Positions 43,674 through 53,534 of a stretch of 64,000 bases of DNA are shown piece by piece. The stretch lies in assembly GCF_008923725.1 (NCBI RefSeq), contig NZ_WBPF01000019.1, forward strand, positions 141,640-205,639, read 5' to 3'. The first letter of the stretch is position 1; every line of letters begins with the position of its first letter. The notes under the pieces were generated by a model. The model was not told the origin of the DNA. It saw nothing but the letters and a program-made list of their open reading frames with translations, and did no database searches. Source of the stretch: Bacillus sp. CH140a_4T. GTDB lineage: Bacteria; Bacillota; Bacilli; Bacillales; Bacillaceae_G. Made by a program: the position numbers and the translations under genes.

Positions 43674-45224
43674 ATGATAAAAAAAGAAAACAGTGTATTT
43701 TATATCTCCTTCTTGCTAACAACGTTATTCATCATATGGGGAATTACCCCGGCAAGTTGGATACAAGGCTATGATTTACAAAGCGTTACATCTTCTTTAA
43801 ACTCATTTATCCTCAATAAATTTGGATGGTTTTACTCTCTACTTATGACCACAATGATTATTTTAGCCACGTATTTAGCATTTTCTAAGTACGGTTCTAT
43901 TCGTCTTGGTAAGGATGGAGAAAAACCAAAGTATAGTTACCCATCTTGGCTATCCATGTTGTTTGGGGCAGGAATGGGAATTGGACTCCTCTTTTATGGA
44001 ATCGCTGAACCGATTTCACATTTTACAGATCCACTAACAGGAAAAGCAGGTACAGAGGAAAGCGCCAAGCTTGCTATGCAATATTCATTTTTCCACTGGG
44101 GTCTCTTTCCATGGTCACTATACGCAATGGTTGCTTTAACAATTGCATATTTCACATTCCGCAAACAAAAAGGTAGCACAATTGGGGCTACAGTTACTCC
44201 ATTATTTAATCGATCGAAAAATTCTCCTATCGGAAAAACAGTGGATATTTTAGCTGTTTTAGCCACAGTATTCGGTATTGTGCCATCTGTTGGGATTGGT
44301 GCTCAACAAATCGCCGGAGGATTAAGCTATTTATTCCCTTCTATTCATAATACTTTATTTACTCAGCTCGTACTTATCGCCATCTTCGCTGTTTTATATT
44401 TAACAAGTGCACAAACAGGCTTAGATCGTGGGATTAAATATTTGAGTAACTTAAATTTCTCTCTTGCAGGTATATTACTCGTCTCCTTTTTACTTTTAGG
44501 ACCAACTGTATTTATTATGAAATATTTCACATCTACACTCGGTTCTTATATCGGAGCTTTACCTAGTATGGGATTAAATTTAGGCGCATTTAATGAAAAA
44601 TCTTCTTCTTGGATTGAAAACTGGACTATTTTCTATTGGGGATGGTGGATCTCTTGGTCTCCATTCGTCGGTACATTCATCGCCCGTATTTCTAAAGGAC
44701 GCACAATAAAAGAATTTATTTTTGGAGTTGTATTAGTCCCAACTCTTATCTGTACATTTTGGTTTGCAGTATTTGGCGGTACCGCTATCCATATGGAAAT
44801 GTTCCAATCGCTTGGCATAGCTGATGAAATCGCAAAGAATGGTACAGAGATTGGATTATTTGCTGTTATTTCACACCTACCATTCTCTACATTTTTAACG
44901 ATTATCGGGTTAATTTTAGTAGCCACATTTTTCGTTACTTCTGCCGACTCGGCAACATTTGTTGTTTCAATGCAAACGAGTAACGGAAGCTTATCACCGA
45001 AAAATAGTTTAAAACTTATATGGGGATTAACAATCGCGATAATTGCAGCTCTTTTATTACAAGCTGGAGGGTTAAATGCACTACAAATTGCAGCTATAAT
45101 CGCAGCTCTACCATTTTCTATCGTAGTCGTTCTTATGATTACTTCGCTCTTTAAAGAGCTACGAAAAGAAGATGTTAATTTGCAAACGAAAGAAGTTCCG
45201 AAAAAAATAAAAAAAGTTATGTAA
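43674..45224 (+). CDS. BCCT-family betaine/choline/carnitine transporter
   Basis: The ATG at 43674 follows AAAGGTGGG; about 200 bp of open frame upstream has no site and overlaps the PlcR-like box. The 516-residue protein has twelve membrane segments and the family marks GAGMGIGLLFYGIAEP and FYWGWWISWSPFVGTFIARISKGRTIKEF. BCCT members take up osmoprotectants such as glycine betaine; the sequence resembles OpuD-type Na+-coupled carriers. A terminator hairpin lies about 90 bp downstream. Confidence 0.92.
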   Translation: MIKKENSVFYISFLLTTLFIIWGITPASWIQGYDLQSVTSSLNSFILNKFGWFYSLLMTTMIILATYLAFSKYGSIRLGKDGEKPKYSYPSWLSMLFGAGMGIGLLFYGIAEPISHFTDPLTGKAGTEESAKLAMQYSFFHWGLFPWSLYAMVALTIAYFTFRKQKGSTIGATVTPLFNRSKNSPIGKTVDILAVLATVFGIVPSVGIGAQQIAGGLSYLFPSIHNTLFTQLVLIAIFAVLYLTSAQTGLDRGIKYLSNLNFSLAGILLVSFLLLGPTVFIMKYFTSTLGSYIGALPSMGLNLGAFNEKSSSWIENWTIFYWGWWISWSPFVGTFIARISKGRTIKEFIFGVVLVPTLICTFWFAVFGGTAIHMEMFQSLGIADEIAKNGTEIGLFAVISHLPFSTFLTIIGLILVATFFVTSADSATFVVSMQTSNGSLSPKNSLKLIWGLTIAIIAALLLQAGGLNALQIAAIIAALPFSIVVVLMITSLFKELRKEDVNLQTKEVPKKIKKVM

Positions 45225-45310
45225 CGATTAGCACCTCTTCTAAAAGGAGCATTCGTTCCTCAAATTAGTCCTGCATCCCTTATTACTGAGGGCGGCAAAG
45301 TAAATGAAGT

Positions 45311-45357
45311 AAAAGCCCATTCGTATGAAATATACTTTTCATACGAATGGACTTTTA
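45311..45357. terminator. bidirectional terminator, BCCT / GNAT genes
   Basis: A long stem (CCATTCGTATGAAA with its complement) is flanked by AAAAG and TTTTACT. The two genes converge here. Confidence 0.9.
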
Positions 45358-46221
45358 CTCTATTATATAGTGTTGTAAACATGCTTTCTCCACAAAGCCT
45401 ACTTTCTTGTACAACTTCATCGCACCATCATTATTCTTATTTAAACATAGTTCTATCTCTCTCATCCCTTGGAACGAGAAAATATACTGAATTGCAGCTT
45501 GTAATAACCGCTCTCCGACACCTTTTCTTCTACTATTTTCAGCAGTTGAAATAAATTCGATATTCGCTTCTTGAAACTCCGGATTTACTTCAACATATAC
45601 GTAACCTTCTAACTTATCATTCTTCATACTTACAAATAATTTATTCGTATCACTTAAACGTTCGATAATTTCATTTCCTTCATAATATGTATTAGGAAAA
45701 ACATTATTGTGTAAAGAGATAAACTGCTTAAATACTTTTGGTAAAGCTTCTTCTACATTACATATACTACGTTCTTCCACAAGATTATGGCTTAAACTGA
45801 AAATACTATGTTGATCTTGTTCTTTTGCATGTAAATCCTTCATTAAGCCGGCACAATTATTATTCTCCACATTATAAAAACCATAAAACTTTTCAATATG
45901 GAAAGGCATCTTTTCGATAAGTTCCTTCCACATATGTAAAGCTACTTCTTCCCAATTCGCTGAAAGAATAAATGGTCCCCATATTTCGGCACATTTCTTT
46001 ACTTCATCCACATCGAATCCTAATACACCTATTAAATTATTATTCTCATAAGTAGCAACAAAAGATTGTTCCCATCCTATATCCGAAAAATCATGAATAA
46101 TTGTCTGTAACAACTCCTCTTTCTCATCTCCACAATAACCAACATGATGAGTAGCATCTTTATTCATATTCGCAATAAATGCTGCCACCTCTTCAATTTT
46201 CAAAATAGAACTAACATGCAT
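45355..46221 (-). CDS. two-domain GNAT acetyltransferase
   Basis: The ATG at 46221 follows GGAGGAGAGG; the open frame continues to 46296 without a better start. The 288-residue protein has an N-terminal GNAT-like domain (about 5-140; NNLIGVLGFDVDE) and a C-terminal one (about 150-288) with the acetyl-CoA signature ENSRRKGVGERLLQAAI and NNDGAMKLYKKVGF. Only the second has a clear cofactor loop, so the first may be degenerate. The substrate is unknown. Confidence 0.85.
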   Translation of the reverse strand: MHVSSILKIEEVAAFIANMNKDATHHVGYCGDEKEELLQTIIHDFSDIGWEQSFVATYENNNLIGVLGFDVDEVKKCAEIWGPFILSANWEEVALHMWKELIEKMPFHIEKFYGFYNVENNNCAGLMKDLHAKEQDQHSIFSLSHNLVEERSICNVEEALPKVFKQFISLHNNVFPNTYYEGNEIIERLSDTNKLFVSMKNDKLEGYVYVEVNPEFQEANIEFISTAENSRRKGVGERLLQAAIQYIFSFQGMREIELCLNKNNDGAMKLYKKVGFVEKACLQHYIIE

Positions 46222-46376
46222 AACCTCTCCTCCTTCTCTAATACATTTACACTTTTTCCATTTATATCCTTCAAAAAAAGACATTATCATAAGCATATTT
46301 CAAAATGAAATCGCCATAATAATGTCTTCTCAAAAAATCATATAATTATTTTACGTTATAGCAAGATAAAACGTTT

Positions 46377-49300
46377 TTATTTCTTAAATAATTTCTTTCT
46401 AAATACAAACATACTTAATGCTGAAAGAACTAATGCTAGGCCACCAAATAAAGGTACATTATTTTCTTGTCCACCTGTTGCTCCTAATGATTTCTTACTT
46501 TCTTCTTGCTTATTAACAGCTGGTTTATTTTCTTTCACGTTTTGATTCTCTATTACTTTTTCTTTCACAACCTGATTGTTCATACTTTGTTCTTGAACTG
46601 CTACTGATTGATTTACTGCGTCTTTTGAACCTTGAATTTCTTTTACTTCTTTCGGTCCTTCAACTTCTTTTGTTGGCTCTTTCACTTCTTCTTTTGATTC
46701 TTCAACTTCTTTTGACGGTTCTTTTACTTCTTCTTTTGATTCTTCAACTTCTTTTGCTGGTTCTTTTACTTCTTCTTTTGATTCTTCAACTTCTTTTGTT
46801 GGTTCTTTTACTTCTTCTTTTGATTCTTCAACTTCTTTTGTTGGTTCTTTTACTTCTTCTTTTGATTCTTCAACTTCTTTTGTTGGTTCTTTTGGCTCTT
46901 CTTTCGATCCGTCAACTTCTTTTGCCGGCTCTTTTACTTCTTCTTGCGCTACTATATTTTGCATAACTGTTCCACTGAATAATAGAGATAGACCGTGATA
47001 ATTTCCATTTAAGGAGAACGCATAAACTTTTTCTCCTGGAGTTTTCCATACGACTGTTCCTCTATCAGTAACGATACCATCTGTACCCTTCAGTTCAATA
47101 TCTTCAAAGATTTCTCCCTCTAAATCGTAGATAGGAATTTGTATTTCTTGATTCATTTGTCCATCTTCTAAAATAATTTTCTGATTTTTAATATCAATAA
47201 ACATCCATTGAGCCAATTGAATGATTGGTCTTACATCACGAATCTCATTTCCAGCCAATTTCAAACTAAGTAAATCGAGCATAGAAGATAAAGTAGAGAT
47301 ATCTTGAATCTTATTATCAGATAAATTTAACCACTGTAGGTTTTTCAAGTTCGCTAATGGAGAAATGTCTCGTACTTTATTGCCCATCATTTCAAGCTTA
47401 TTCAATTTGTTAATTTTACTAATTTCCTCTAAACTATTGATTTCATTATGATTTACTAACAACGTATCTAGATTTTTCAATTGATGAATTCCATCAAGAG
47501 CAGCATGATCAAGTTTATTATTTGATAAATCGAGAGTTTTTAATTTCTGAATCTTAAATAGTTCTGGAACATTTTTTATGCTGTTATTGCTAACATTTAA
47601 TTTTTCAAGATTCTCTAATGAATGAAGTGGTTTCATATCCTCAATTTGATTATTGGATAAATCTACTAACTTTAAACTTCTCAAACTCGAGATAAATTCC
47701 ACATTTTTCACATTAACATTTTTTAATGTCAATTCTTCCATATTTATCATAAATTCTAATCCAGAAAAATCTGTTATTCCCTCTTTTTTCCCATCTGTAA
47801 TTTTCAAAGTCTTAACTGTTAATAAATCTTCTTTCGTTATAGGGGTATTTACATTTTTGCGTTCAAAATTATGTTTATTCATGTATTGTCTTAGTTTCAT
47901 ATCTTGAATTACGTTAGAGCTTTCTTCTCGTTTTTCAACGATATTTTGTATTACCCTTCCGTGGAACCTTATCTTGCTTTCCCCAGCATCCATCTTAAAT
48001 TCATACGTTTTTTCTCCAAGACTATTCCACTTTATTTCTCCGTTCGTAATACTTCCGCCTTCACTCTTCCACTCAATATTTTGAAGTGCTGCCCCATTTA
48101 AATCATACACAGGAATTTTCACTTCATCATTCATATACGCTTCATCTAAAAAGACTTTTTGTCTTTGAGCATCAATCTTAATTCGTTTTCCTAATTCTTG
48201 AATAGGCCTTATATCACGAATCTCATTTGTTGCAAGTTTTAATTCATATAAATGAGTCAAATTACTAAGTGATGATACATCCGAAACATAGTTTTCCTCT
48301 AAATTAAGTGATTGTAAGCCAGTTAGTTTAGATAACGATGCAATATCTTTAATATCATTATTTTTAAGATCAAGTTCCACAATACCACTCATCTGACTAA
48401 TCGGTTCAATATTTACAAGCCCGTTACTTCCTACTCCTAATGTCCCTAACTTATTCATTTGCTCAATGCCTGTAAGATCAGTAATTTTATTATTGCTTAC
48501 ATATAACTTTCTTAAAGAAGAAACATTATATAAAGGCTTTATATCACTAATTTTATTACCTGATAAGTTAATTGTCCTAACCTTTTTAAGTTGACTTAAT
48601 GGAGTAACGTCAGTAATTCTATTATTTTGTAGCTCTAGTATATCCAATCTTTCTAAGTTTACAAACGGCTCAACATTTTCTATTTTATTAAAAGATAGAT
48701 CAACTACTTTTAAACGTTTTAGTTGTGAAATAGGAGCTATATTTCGTACATCAGACCCTTGTATTGTTAGTTTTTCTAGATTTTCCATATACTCTAATCC
48801 CTTTAGACTCTCAATTCCTTGACCTGCATATATATTTAACTCTTTAATTTCTTTTAAATCTTCTTCAAATATTGGCTCATTTACATCTTTTCTATTTAAT
48901 ACGTTTTTATTAATTACTTGCTGTAATCGTTTATCACGTATTACATTTTGTGTATCCTCGATTTGTTCTTCGTCATCTTCTTCTATATCACTTTCTACAA
49001 ATGTTCGCATATTCACTTCAAATTGAATTTGGAATTCCTTATCGTACCCTAAAGTTGGAATTAAAATATGCATTTGCATATTATATCTTTTTCCTAACTC
49101 ACCTACTTCAAATTGAATAACTTTCGTTCCATGTTTTCTTTTATCTTCTGAAAGCACCTTTACATCATGGAACACACCTAGTTCTTTACTATCTTCAACT
49201 TTCAGATAGTCAAAGAAATCACTATCTTTTAATGTTGCTGTAATAATTCTTTTCCCATTTTCAATCGTCAGCTTTGGATCTTTTATATATACAGTTGCAT

Positions 49301-49493
49301 ATGACTCTTCATTTGAGTTATCTTTATAGGCCTTAATTACCGCATCAAAAACATGTTTTTTTGGACTTTGTGCAACCATATTCTCTGTAGCAGCAGTAGC
49401 TGCTAAGACAGGTGTAGCATAAACAGCAAACGGCAACGATAATGTTGCCGCCACTAACATTGCATTTATATGTTTTCTTTTATTTTTTTTCAA
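46377..49493 (-). CDS. NEAT-domain leucine-rich-repeat surface protein (internalin-like)
   Basis: Translation probably starts at TTG 49493 behind GGAGGAGAT; this gives a good signal peptide (KKNKRKHINAM...ATPVLA). The protein of about 1038 residues has a NEAT domain (about 45-165), which binds heme, two blocks of 22-residue leucine-rich repeats (about 215-430 and 540-770), each followed by a similar beta domain ending in MQNI/RVIQNI, a Glu/Lys/Pro tandem-repeat stalk (about 855-960), and a C-terminal LGATGG, hydrophobic segment and FRKKLFKK. The order recalls iron-regulated IlsA-type proteins. A strong Fur box precedes the gene. Confidence 0.92.
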   Translation of the reverse strand: MKKNKRKHINAMLVAATLSLPFAVYATPVLAATAATENMVAQSPKKHVFDAVIKAYKDNSNEESYATVYIKDPKLTIENGKRIITATLKDSDFFDYLKVEDSKELGVFHDVKVLSEDKRKHGTKVIQFEVGELGKRYNMQMHILIPTLGYDKEFQIQFEVNMRTFVESDIEEDDEEQIEDTQNVIRDKRLQQVINKNVLNRKDVNEPIFEEDLKEIKELNIYAGQGIESLKGLEYMENLEKLTIQGSDVRNIAPISQLKRLKVVDLSFNKIENVEPFVNLERLDILELQNNRITDVTPLSQLKKVRTINLSGNKISDIKPLYNVSSLRKLYVSNNKITDLTGIEQMNKLGTLGVGSNGLVNIEPISQMSGIVELDLKNNDIKDIASLSKLTGLQSLNLEENYVSDVSSLSNLTHLYELKLATNEIRDIRPIQELGKRIKIDAQRQKVFLDEAYMNDEVKIPVYDLNGAALQNIEWKSEGGSITNGEIKWNSLGEKTYEFKMDAGESKIRFHGRVIQNIVEKREESSNVIQDMKLRQYMNKHNFERKNVNTPITKEDLLTVKTLKITDGKKEGITDFSGLEFMINMEELTLKNVNVKNVEFISSLRSLKLVDLSNNQIEDMKPLHSLENLEKLNVSNNSIKNVPELFKIQKLKTLDLSNNKLDHAALDGIHQLKNLDTLLVNHNEINSLEEISKINKLNKLEMMGNKVRDISPLANLKNLQWLNLSDNKIQDISTLSSMLDLLSLKLAGNEIRDVRPIIQLAQWMFIDIKNQKIILEDGQMNQEIQIPIYDLEGEIFEDIELKGTDGIVTDRGTVVWKTPGEKVYAFSLNGNYHGLSLLFSGTVMQNIVAQEEVKEPAKEVDGSKEEPKEPTKEVEESKEEVKEPTKEVEESKEEVKEPTKEVEESKEEVKEPAKEVEESKEEVKEPSKEVEESKEEVKEPTKEVEGPKEVKEIQGSKDAVNQSVAVQEQSMNNQVVKEKVIENQNVKENKPAVNKQEESKKSLGATGGQENNVPLFGGLALVLSALSMFVFRKKLFKK
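46650..46930 (-). repeat. 42-bp tandem coding repeats in the surface-protein stalk
   Basis: About six near-identical 42-bp units encode 14-residue repeats of the type KEEVKEPTKEVEES. Such arrays vary in copy number between strains by slippage. The stalk would hold the NEAT and LRR domains away from the wall. Confidence 0.85.
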
Positions 49494-49548
49494 CTTTACA
49501 TCTCCTCCAAAATATATAAATCTAAATGTAATCATATCTCGAATAAAT

Positions 49549-49567
49549 GATAATGATTTTCATTATC
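49549..49567. promoter_or_regulatory. Fur box of the NEAT-LRR gene
   Basis: GATAATGATTTTCATTATC differs from the 19-bp Fur consensus GATAATGATAATCATTATC at a single position. It lies 56 bp upstream of the TTG start, so the gene should be repressed when iron is ample. Confidence 0.88.
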
Positions 49568-49596
49568 ATTGTCAACTAAAAAAATAAAAAGTTAAC

Positions 49597-49626
49597 AAAA
49601 AAATAACCCCTTTTTAAGGGGGTTAT
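49597..49626 (-). terminator. terminator of yhbH
   Basis: ATAACCCC pairs with GGGGTTAT around TTTTTAAG and is followed on the minus strand by TTTTTTTG. Confidence 0.85.
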
Positions 49627-50798
49627 GCCATTTTTTCTCCGGATTCTTCTTTAAAAAAGCTCTTCATCGCATGGAATACGTCTGCTTTTTGCTTTAAAAT
49701 ATAATATCTAAAATTCTCATCTTTAATATTTTTATAGGCTGACATGAGGGTACTATGGCGGTTGTACTGGTTCACTTCCCCATATCCAAACATATTACAC
49801 TTCTTCATTAACTCCTCGACAAGCTTTACACATCTAGCATTATCTGATGTTAAATTATCACCGTCTGAAAAATGGAATGGATAAATATTATAGCGGTCTG
49901 GTGAGTATTTATTATCAATTAGCTCGAGTGCTTTTTTGTATACAGAAGAACAGATTGTTCCGCCACTTTCTCCTTTTGAAAAGAACTCTTCCTCTGTAAC
50001 GACTTTCGCCTCCGTATGATGAGCAATAAACTCAATATCTACCGTTTCATACTTCGTTCGTAGAAATCTTGTCATCCAGAAAAAGAAGCTACGTGCCATA
50101 TATTTCTCCCATATTCCCATCGATCCACTCGTATCCATCATCGCTAATACAACAGCTTTTGAATCTGGCTTTAATACTTCATTCCAAGTACGGAACTTTA
50201 AATCTTCTTGGTGAATCGGATGAAAAGATGCTTTACCACGCATCGCATTTCGTTTATATGCGGATATCATCGTTCGTTTCTTATCGATATTTCCCCATAA
50301 TCCAGTCTTTCTAATGTCATTAAATTCAACATGTTCAATCCGGTTTTCATCTATTTCTTTTCTCTTTAAATTAGGCAGCTCTAATTCTTTGAAAAACGCT
50401 TGCTCTAATTCTAGAATAGAGACTTCAGCTTCATAATAATCTTCTCCAGCCGCATCCCCTGCTCCTTGCCCTTTTCCTGGTCCTTTTTGCTTTTGACCAC
50501 CTGATCCATCTCTCGCAACGACATCACCAACTTTGCTGTCACCATTTCCTTGCCCAACATGTTTGTTTTTATCATAATTGTACCTAATCTTATATTCATC
50601 TAAAGAACGAATCGGTATTTTTACAACATCCTTACCATTAGACATAACTATGCTTTCTTCTGTTACAAGATCGGGTAAATTATTCTTAATTGCCTCTTGT
50701 ACTTTTTCTTGATGGCGTTGTTGGTCGTCATATCCTTTGCGATGGAGGGACCAGTTTTCCTGTGAAATCGTATAATTTGGTTGGTTTTCTTCACCCAT
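49623..50798 (-). CDS. yhbH: YhbH/DUF444 family sporulation-stress protein
   Basis: The 391-residue protein has the DUF444 layout: a charged N-terminus with a lysine/glycine-rich linker (about 85-115), then a von Willebrand A-like domain containing [30 protein letters not shown] and [15 protein letters not shown]. The start follows GGAGGGAAAG. It is downstream of prkA on the same strand, as in B. subtilis and in the E. coli yeaG-yeaH pair. Together they act in stress or sporulation, but the mechanism is unclear. Confidence 0.92.
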   Translation of the reverse strand: MGEENQPNYTISQENWSLHRKGYDDQQRHQEKVQEAIKNNLPDLVTEESIVMSNGKDVVKIPIRSLDEYKIRYNYDKNKHVGQGNGDSKVGDVVARDGSGGQKQKGPGKGQGAGDAAGEDYYEAEVSILELEQAFFKELELPNLKRKEIDENRIEHVEFNDIRKTGLWGNIDKKRTMISAYKRNAMRGKASFHPIHQEDLKFRTWNEVLKPDSKAVVLAMMDTSGSMGIWEKYMARSFFFWMTRFLRTKYETVDIEFIAHHTEAKVVTEEEFFSKGESGGTICSSVYKKALELIDNKYSPDRYNIYPFHFSDGDNLTSDNARCVKLVEELMKKCNMFGYGEVNQYNRHSTLMSAYKNIKDENFRYYILKQKADVFHAMKSFFKEESGEKMA

Positions 50799-51197
50799 TT
50801 CTTTCCCTCCTTACTGTAATTGTCTTTCCCTATGAACAGTAAGCTAGAAATTTTGTTTTATACTGTGCAAGCTAGAATGAAAGATAACTGCCCATCGAAA
50901 TTCATCCCATAAACATATATAACGTTTTTCATATAATACTCCGAGCATCCTAAACAAAATTTTGCCACTCATATACTAGAAAGAAATATTCAGCCGTTGA
51001 TAAGAAAGAAACACAATGCATAGTTGCACACATTTACACTTTGCAACATATTGTATTGTGTTGGCTTTTTTCGTATGAATGGTTGGTTACTCTATCATAT
51101 GCATATTGTAAAAATAATTGACAATAAATTCATGAAATTGCATCTTAATTTATTACATTTGGACAAGGTATGACACTTTACACATATAAATGGATAA
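50799..51197. other. noncoding gap between prkA and yhbH
   Basis: About 400 bp of AT-rich DNA without a supported gene. TAAGCTAGAA and a near copy CAAGCTAGAA occur at about 50841 and 50868. yhbH therefore probably has its own promoter, but no clear sigma-factor site was found. Confidence 0.5.
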
Positions 51198-51235
51198 TAA
51201 AACGCTGTCCCGCAAAATACAAGAGACAGCGTTTT
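51198..51235 (-). terminator. terminator of prkA
   Basis: AAAACGCTGTC pairs with GACAGCGTTTT around a 15-base loop. The T-run is short. Confidence 0.7.
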
Positions 51236-51244
51236 GTTATCAAA

Positions 51245-53140
51245 CTATCGGTTTAGCAGACTACCTACATAGCGTAATAATTCATTCGCAGATGAAGAAT
51301 TATAGCCATGCTCATCAATTAAGCGTGCAACAACATCATTAATTTTCTTAAGCTGATTTTCGTCTGGCGTTTTCGTTGATGTTGTAATTTTCACTATATC
51401 TTTTAAATCAGCAAATAGTTTTTTCTGAATCGCTTCACGAAGACGCTCATGTGAATTATAATCAAAGCGTTTTCCTTTACGCGCATAAGCAGAAATGCGA
51501 ATTAAAATTTCTTCACGGAATGCTTTCTTAGCATTTTCTGAAATTCCAATTTGCTCTTCAATTGAGCGCATTAGCTTTTCATCTGGACTCATTTCTTCAC
51601 CTGTTAATGGATCACGTAATTTCGATTTATTGCAATATGCTTCAACGTTATCTAAGTAATTATCCATAAGTGTCTTCGCTGATTCTTCATATGAATACAC
51701 GAATGCTTTTTGTACTTCTTTCTTCGCAATTTCATCATATTCTTTTCTCGCTAATGAGATGAAATTCATATAACGCTCTCGATCTTCATTACTAATGGAT
51801 GGATGCTGATCTAATCCATCTTTTAAAGAGCGAAGTACATCTAATGCATTAATAGATGGTACCTCTTTTCGAATAATTGTAGAAGAAATTCGGTTAATAA
51901 CATAACGAGGATCAATACCTTTCATACCTTCATCTTGATATTCACGTTGCAGCTCCTCTACATCAATCGCATTATAACCTTCTACCGTTTCTCCATCATA
52001 TAAACGCATCTTTTTAATTAAATCAATATCCGGACGCTTCGGATCTTTTAAACGAGTTAAAATTGTAAACATTGCTGCAACGCGAAGTGTGTGTGGTGCA
52101 ATATGAACATTGGATACATCACTTTCACGAATCATTTTTTCATAAATATGTTCTTCTTCACTCACCCGTAAATTGTATGGGACTGGCATTACAATAATTC
52201 TTGAGTGTAATGCTTCATTTTTCTTGTTTGCTATGAAGGAACGATACTCTGTTTCATTCGTATGGGCTACAATTAATTCATCTGCTGAAATAAGCGCAAA
52301 TCTTCCCGCTTTGAAATTCCCTTCTTGCGTAAGCGATAATAAATGCCATAAGAACTTCTCGTCGCATTTTAACATCTCTTGGAATTCCATCATCCCACGG
52401 TTTGCCTTATTCAATTCTCCATCGAAGCGATACGCTCGTGGGTCTGATTCTGAACCATATTCTGCGATTGTTGAAAAGTCCAGACTACCTGTTAAATCGG
52501 CGATATCTTGTGATTTAGGATCAGACGGGCTAAATGTACCAATCCCTGTACGGCGATCTTCCGAGAAGAAAATACGCTCTACAACTACATCCTCAATTCT
52601 TGAACCATATTCTTGCTCTAGACGCATAACGTTGAGTGGCGATAAATTCCCTTCAATTCTAACTCCATACTCATCAAAGAAATCATCCCGTAAATGGTGC
52701 GGAATTAAATGAAGCGGATCTTCATGCATTGGGCAGCCTTTAATTGCAAAAATTGCTCCTCGATCTGTTCGTGAATATGTTTCTAAACCTCGTTTCAACA
52801 TCGTAACTAGCGTTGATTTCCCTCCACTAACAGGACCCATTAATAATAAAATACGTTTTCTAACATCTAATCGTTTTGCAGATGGATGGAAATATTCCTC
52901 TACAAGACGTTCTAAAGCATCCTCTAATCCAAATAGCTGATTACTAAAGAAGTTATACTTTCTTCTACCATCTACTTCTTCAATTCCAGCATCTTTTATC
53001 ATATTGTAAATGCGAGAGTGTGCTGTTTGAGCCACCCATGGTCTTTCCTTCACAAGCTCCAAATACTCTGCAAACGTACCTTCCCATTGTAAGCGTTCTT
53101 CTGCTTCTCGATGCTGTTCAATTTTTTTTAGAATATCCAT
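51245..53140 (-). CDS. prkA: PrkA serine protein kinase / AAA protein
   Basis: The 631-residue protein has a PrkA AAA domain with the Walker A loop LLMGPVSGGKSTLV (about 105-118) and a C-terminal kinase-like region (about 390-630). It matches PrkA/YeaG over its whole length. PrkA affects sporulation in bacilli and has been described both as a protein kinase and as an ATP-dependent protease. The start follows GGGGGAGGAG. The yhbH partner lies downstream. Confidence 0.95.
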   Translation of the reverse strand: MDILKKIEQHREAEERLQWEGTFAEYLELVKERPWVAQTAHSRIYNMIKDAGIEEVDGRRKYNFFSNQLFGLEDALERLVEEYFHPSAKRLDVRKRILLLMGPVSGGKSTLVTMLKRGLETYSRTDRGAIFAIKGCPMHEDPLHLIPHHLRDDFFDEYGVRIEGNLSPLNVMRLEQEYGSRIEDVVVERIFFSEDRRTGIGTFSPSDPKSQDIADLTGSLDFSTIAEYGSESDPRAYRFDGELNKANRGMMEFQEMLKCDEKFLWHLLSLTQEGNFKAGRFALISADELIVAHTNETEYRSFIANKKNEALHSRIIVMPVPYNLRVSEEEHIYEKMIRESDVSNVHIAPHTLRVAAMFTILTRLKDPKRPDIDLIKKMRLYDGETVEGYNAIDVEELQREYQDEGMKGIDPRYVINRISSTIIRKEVPSINALDVLRSLKDGLDQHPSISNEDRERYMNFISLARKEYDEIAKKEVQKAFVYSYEESAKTLMDNYLDNVEAYCNKSKLRDPLTGEEMSPDEKLMRSIEEQIGISENAKKAFREEILIRISAYARKGKRFDYNSHERLREAIQKKLFADLKDIVKITTSTKTPDENQLKKINDVVARLIDEHGYNSSSANELLRYVGSLLNR

Positions 53141-53406
53141 TATAGCTCCTCCCCCATCTCCTTGTTCAATCGGATTATTATAAAAGGTATGCTAGGATGT
53201 CCTCAAACATTCTTTAAATCAAAATGAAATATACAGTAGTGCTATAAAATTCTCTCCAAAATTCAAAGAAAATTCTGTATAATATAGGTATTAAAGTTTT
53301 TACACCGCTATTCATTTTAAATAAATTCTTTTCTTCCAAGAACCTTACATACATTTTCAATTCATATTTCAGATTCACAAACTGAAAAAACAGGAGGGGG
53401 ATTAGT

Positions 53407-53502
53407 ATGAAATTATTATTAATTTTAGGTGTATCACTCACATTTCTTACAGCCATTTTTACATCTGGTTACAATGATAAACCTGGTACACATAAAAAGT
53501 GA
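53407..53502 (+). CDS. 31-residue secreted or membrane peptide
   Basis: A very strong AGGAGGGGG ribosome site lies 6 bases before the ATG. The peptide is a hydrophobic signal-like helix (MKLLLILGVSLTFLTAIFTS) followed by a short polar tail GYNDKPGTHKK. The stop codon lies inside a bidirectional terminator. The layout (signal helix plus about ten residues) resembles exported signalling pro-peptides, but no receptor gene of the RNPP type is adjacent. A simple single-span membrane peptide is equally likely. No homologue is recognised. Confidence 0.62.
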   Translation: MKLLLILGVSLTFLTAIFTSGYNDKPGTHKK

Positions 53503-53528
53503 TGTGCTTCTAAGCACATCACTTTTTT
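53494..53528. terminator. bidirectional terminator, 31-residue gene / EAL gene
   Basis: AAAAAGTGATGTGC pairs with GCACATCACTTTTT. Confidence 0.9.
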
Positions 53529-53534
53529 TATCAA

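Noticed and set aside
46625-46966. 113-residue leucine-rich plus-strand frame
   Set aside because: It is the antisense reading of the Glu/Lys/Pro tandem repeats of the surface protein.
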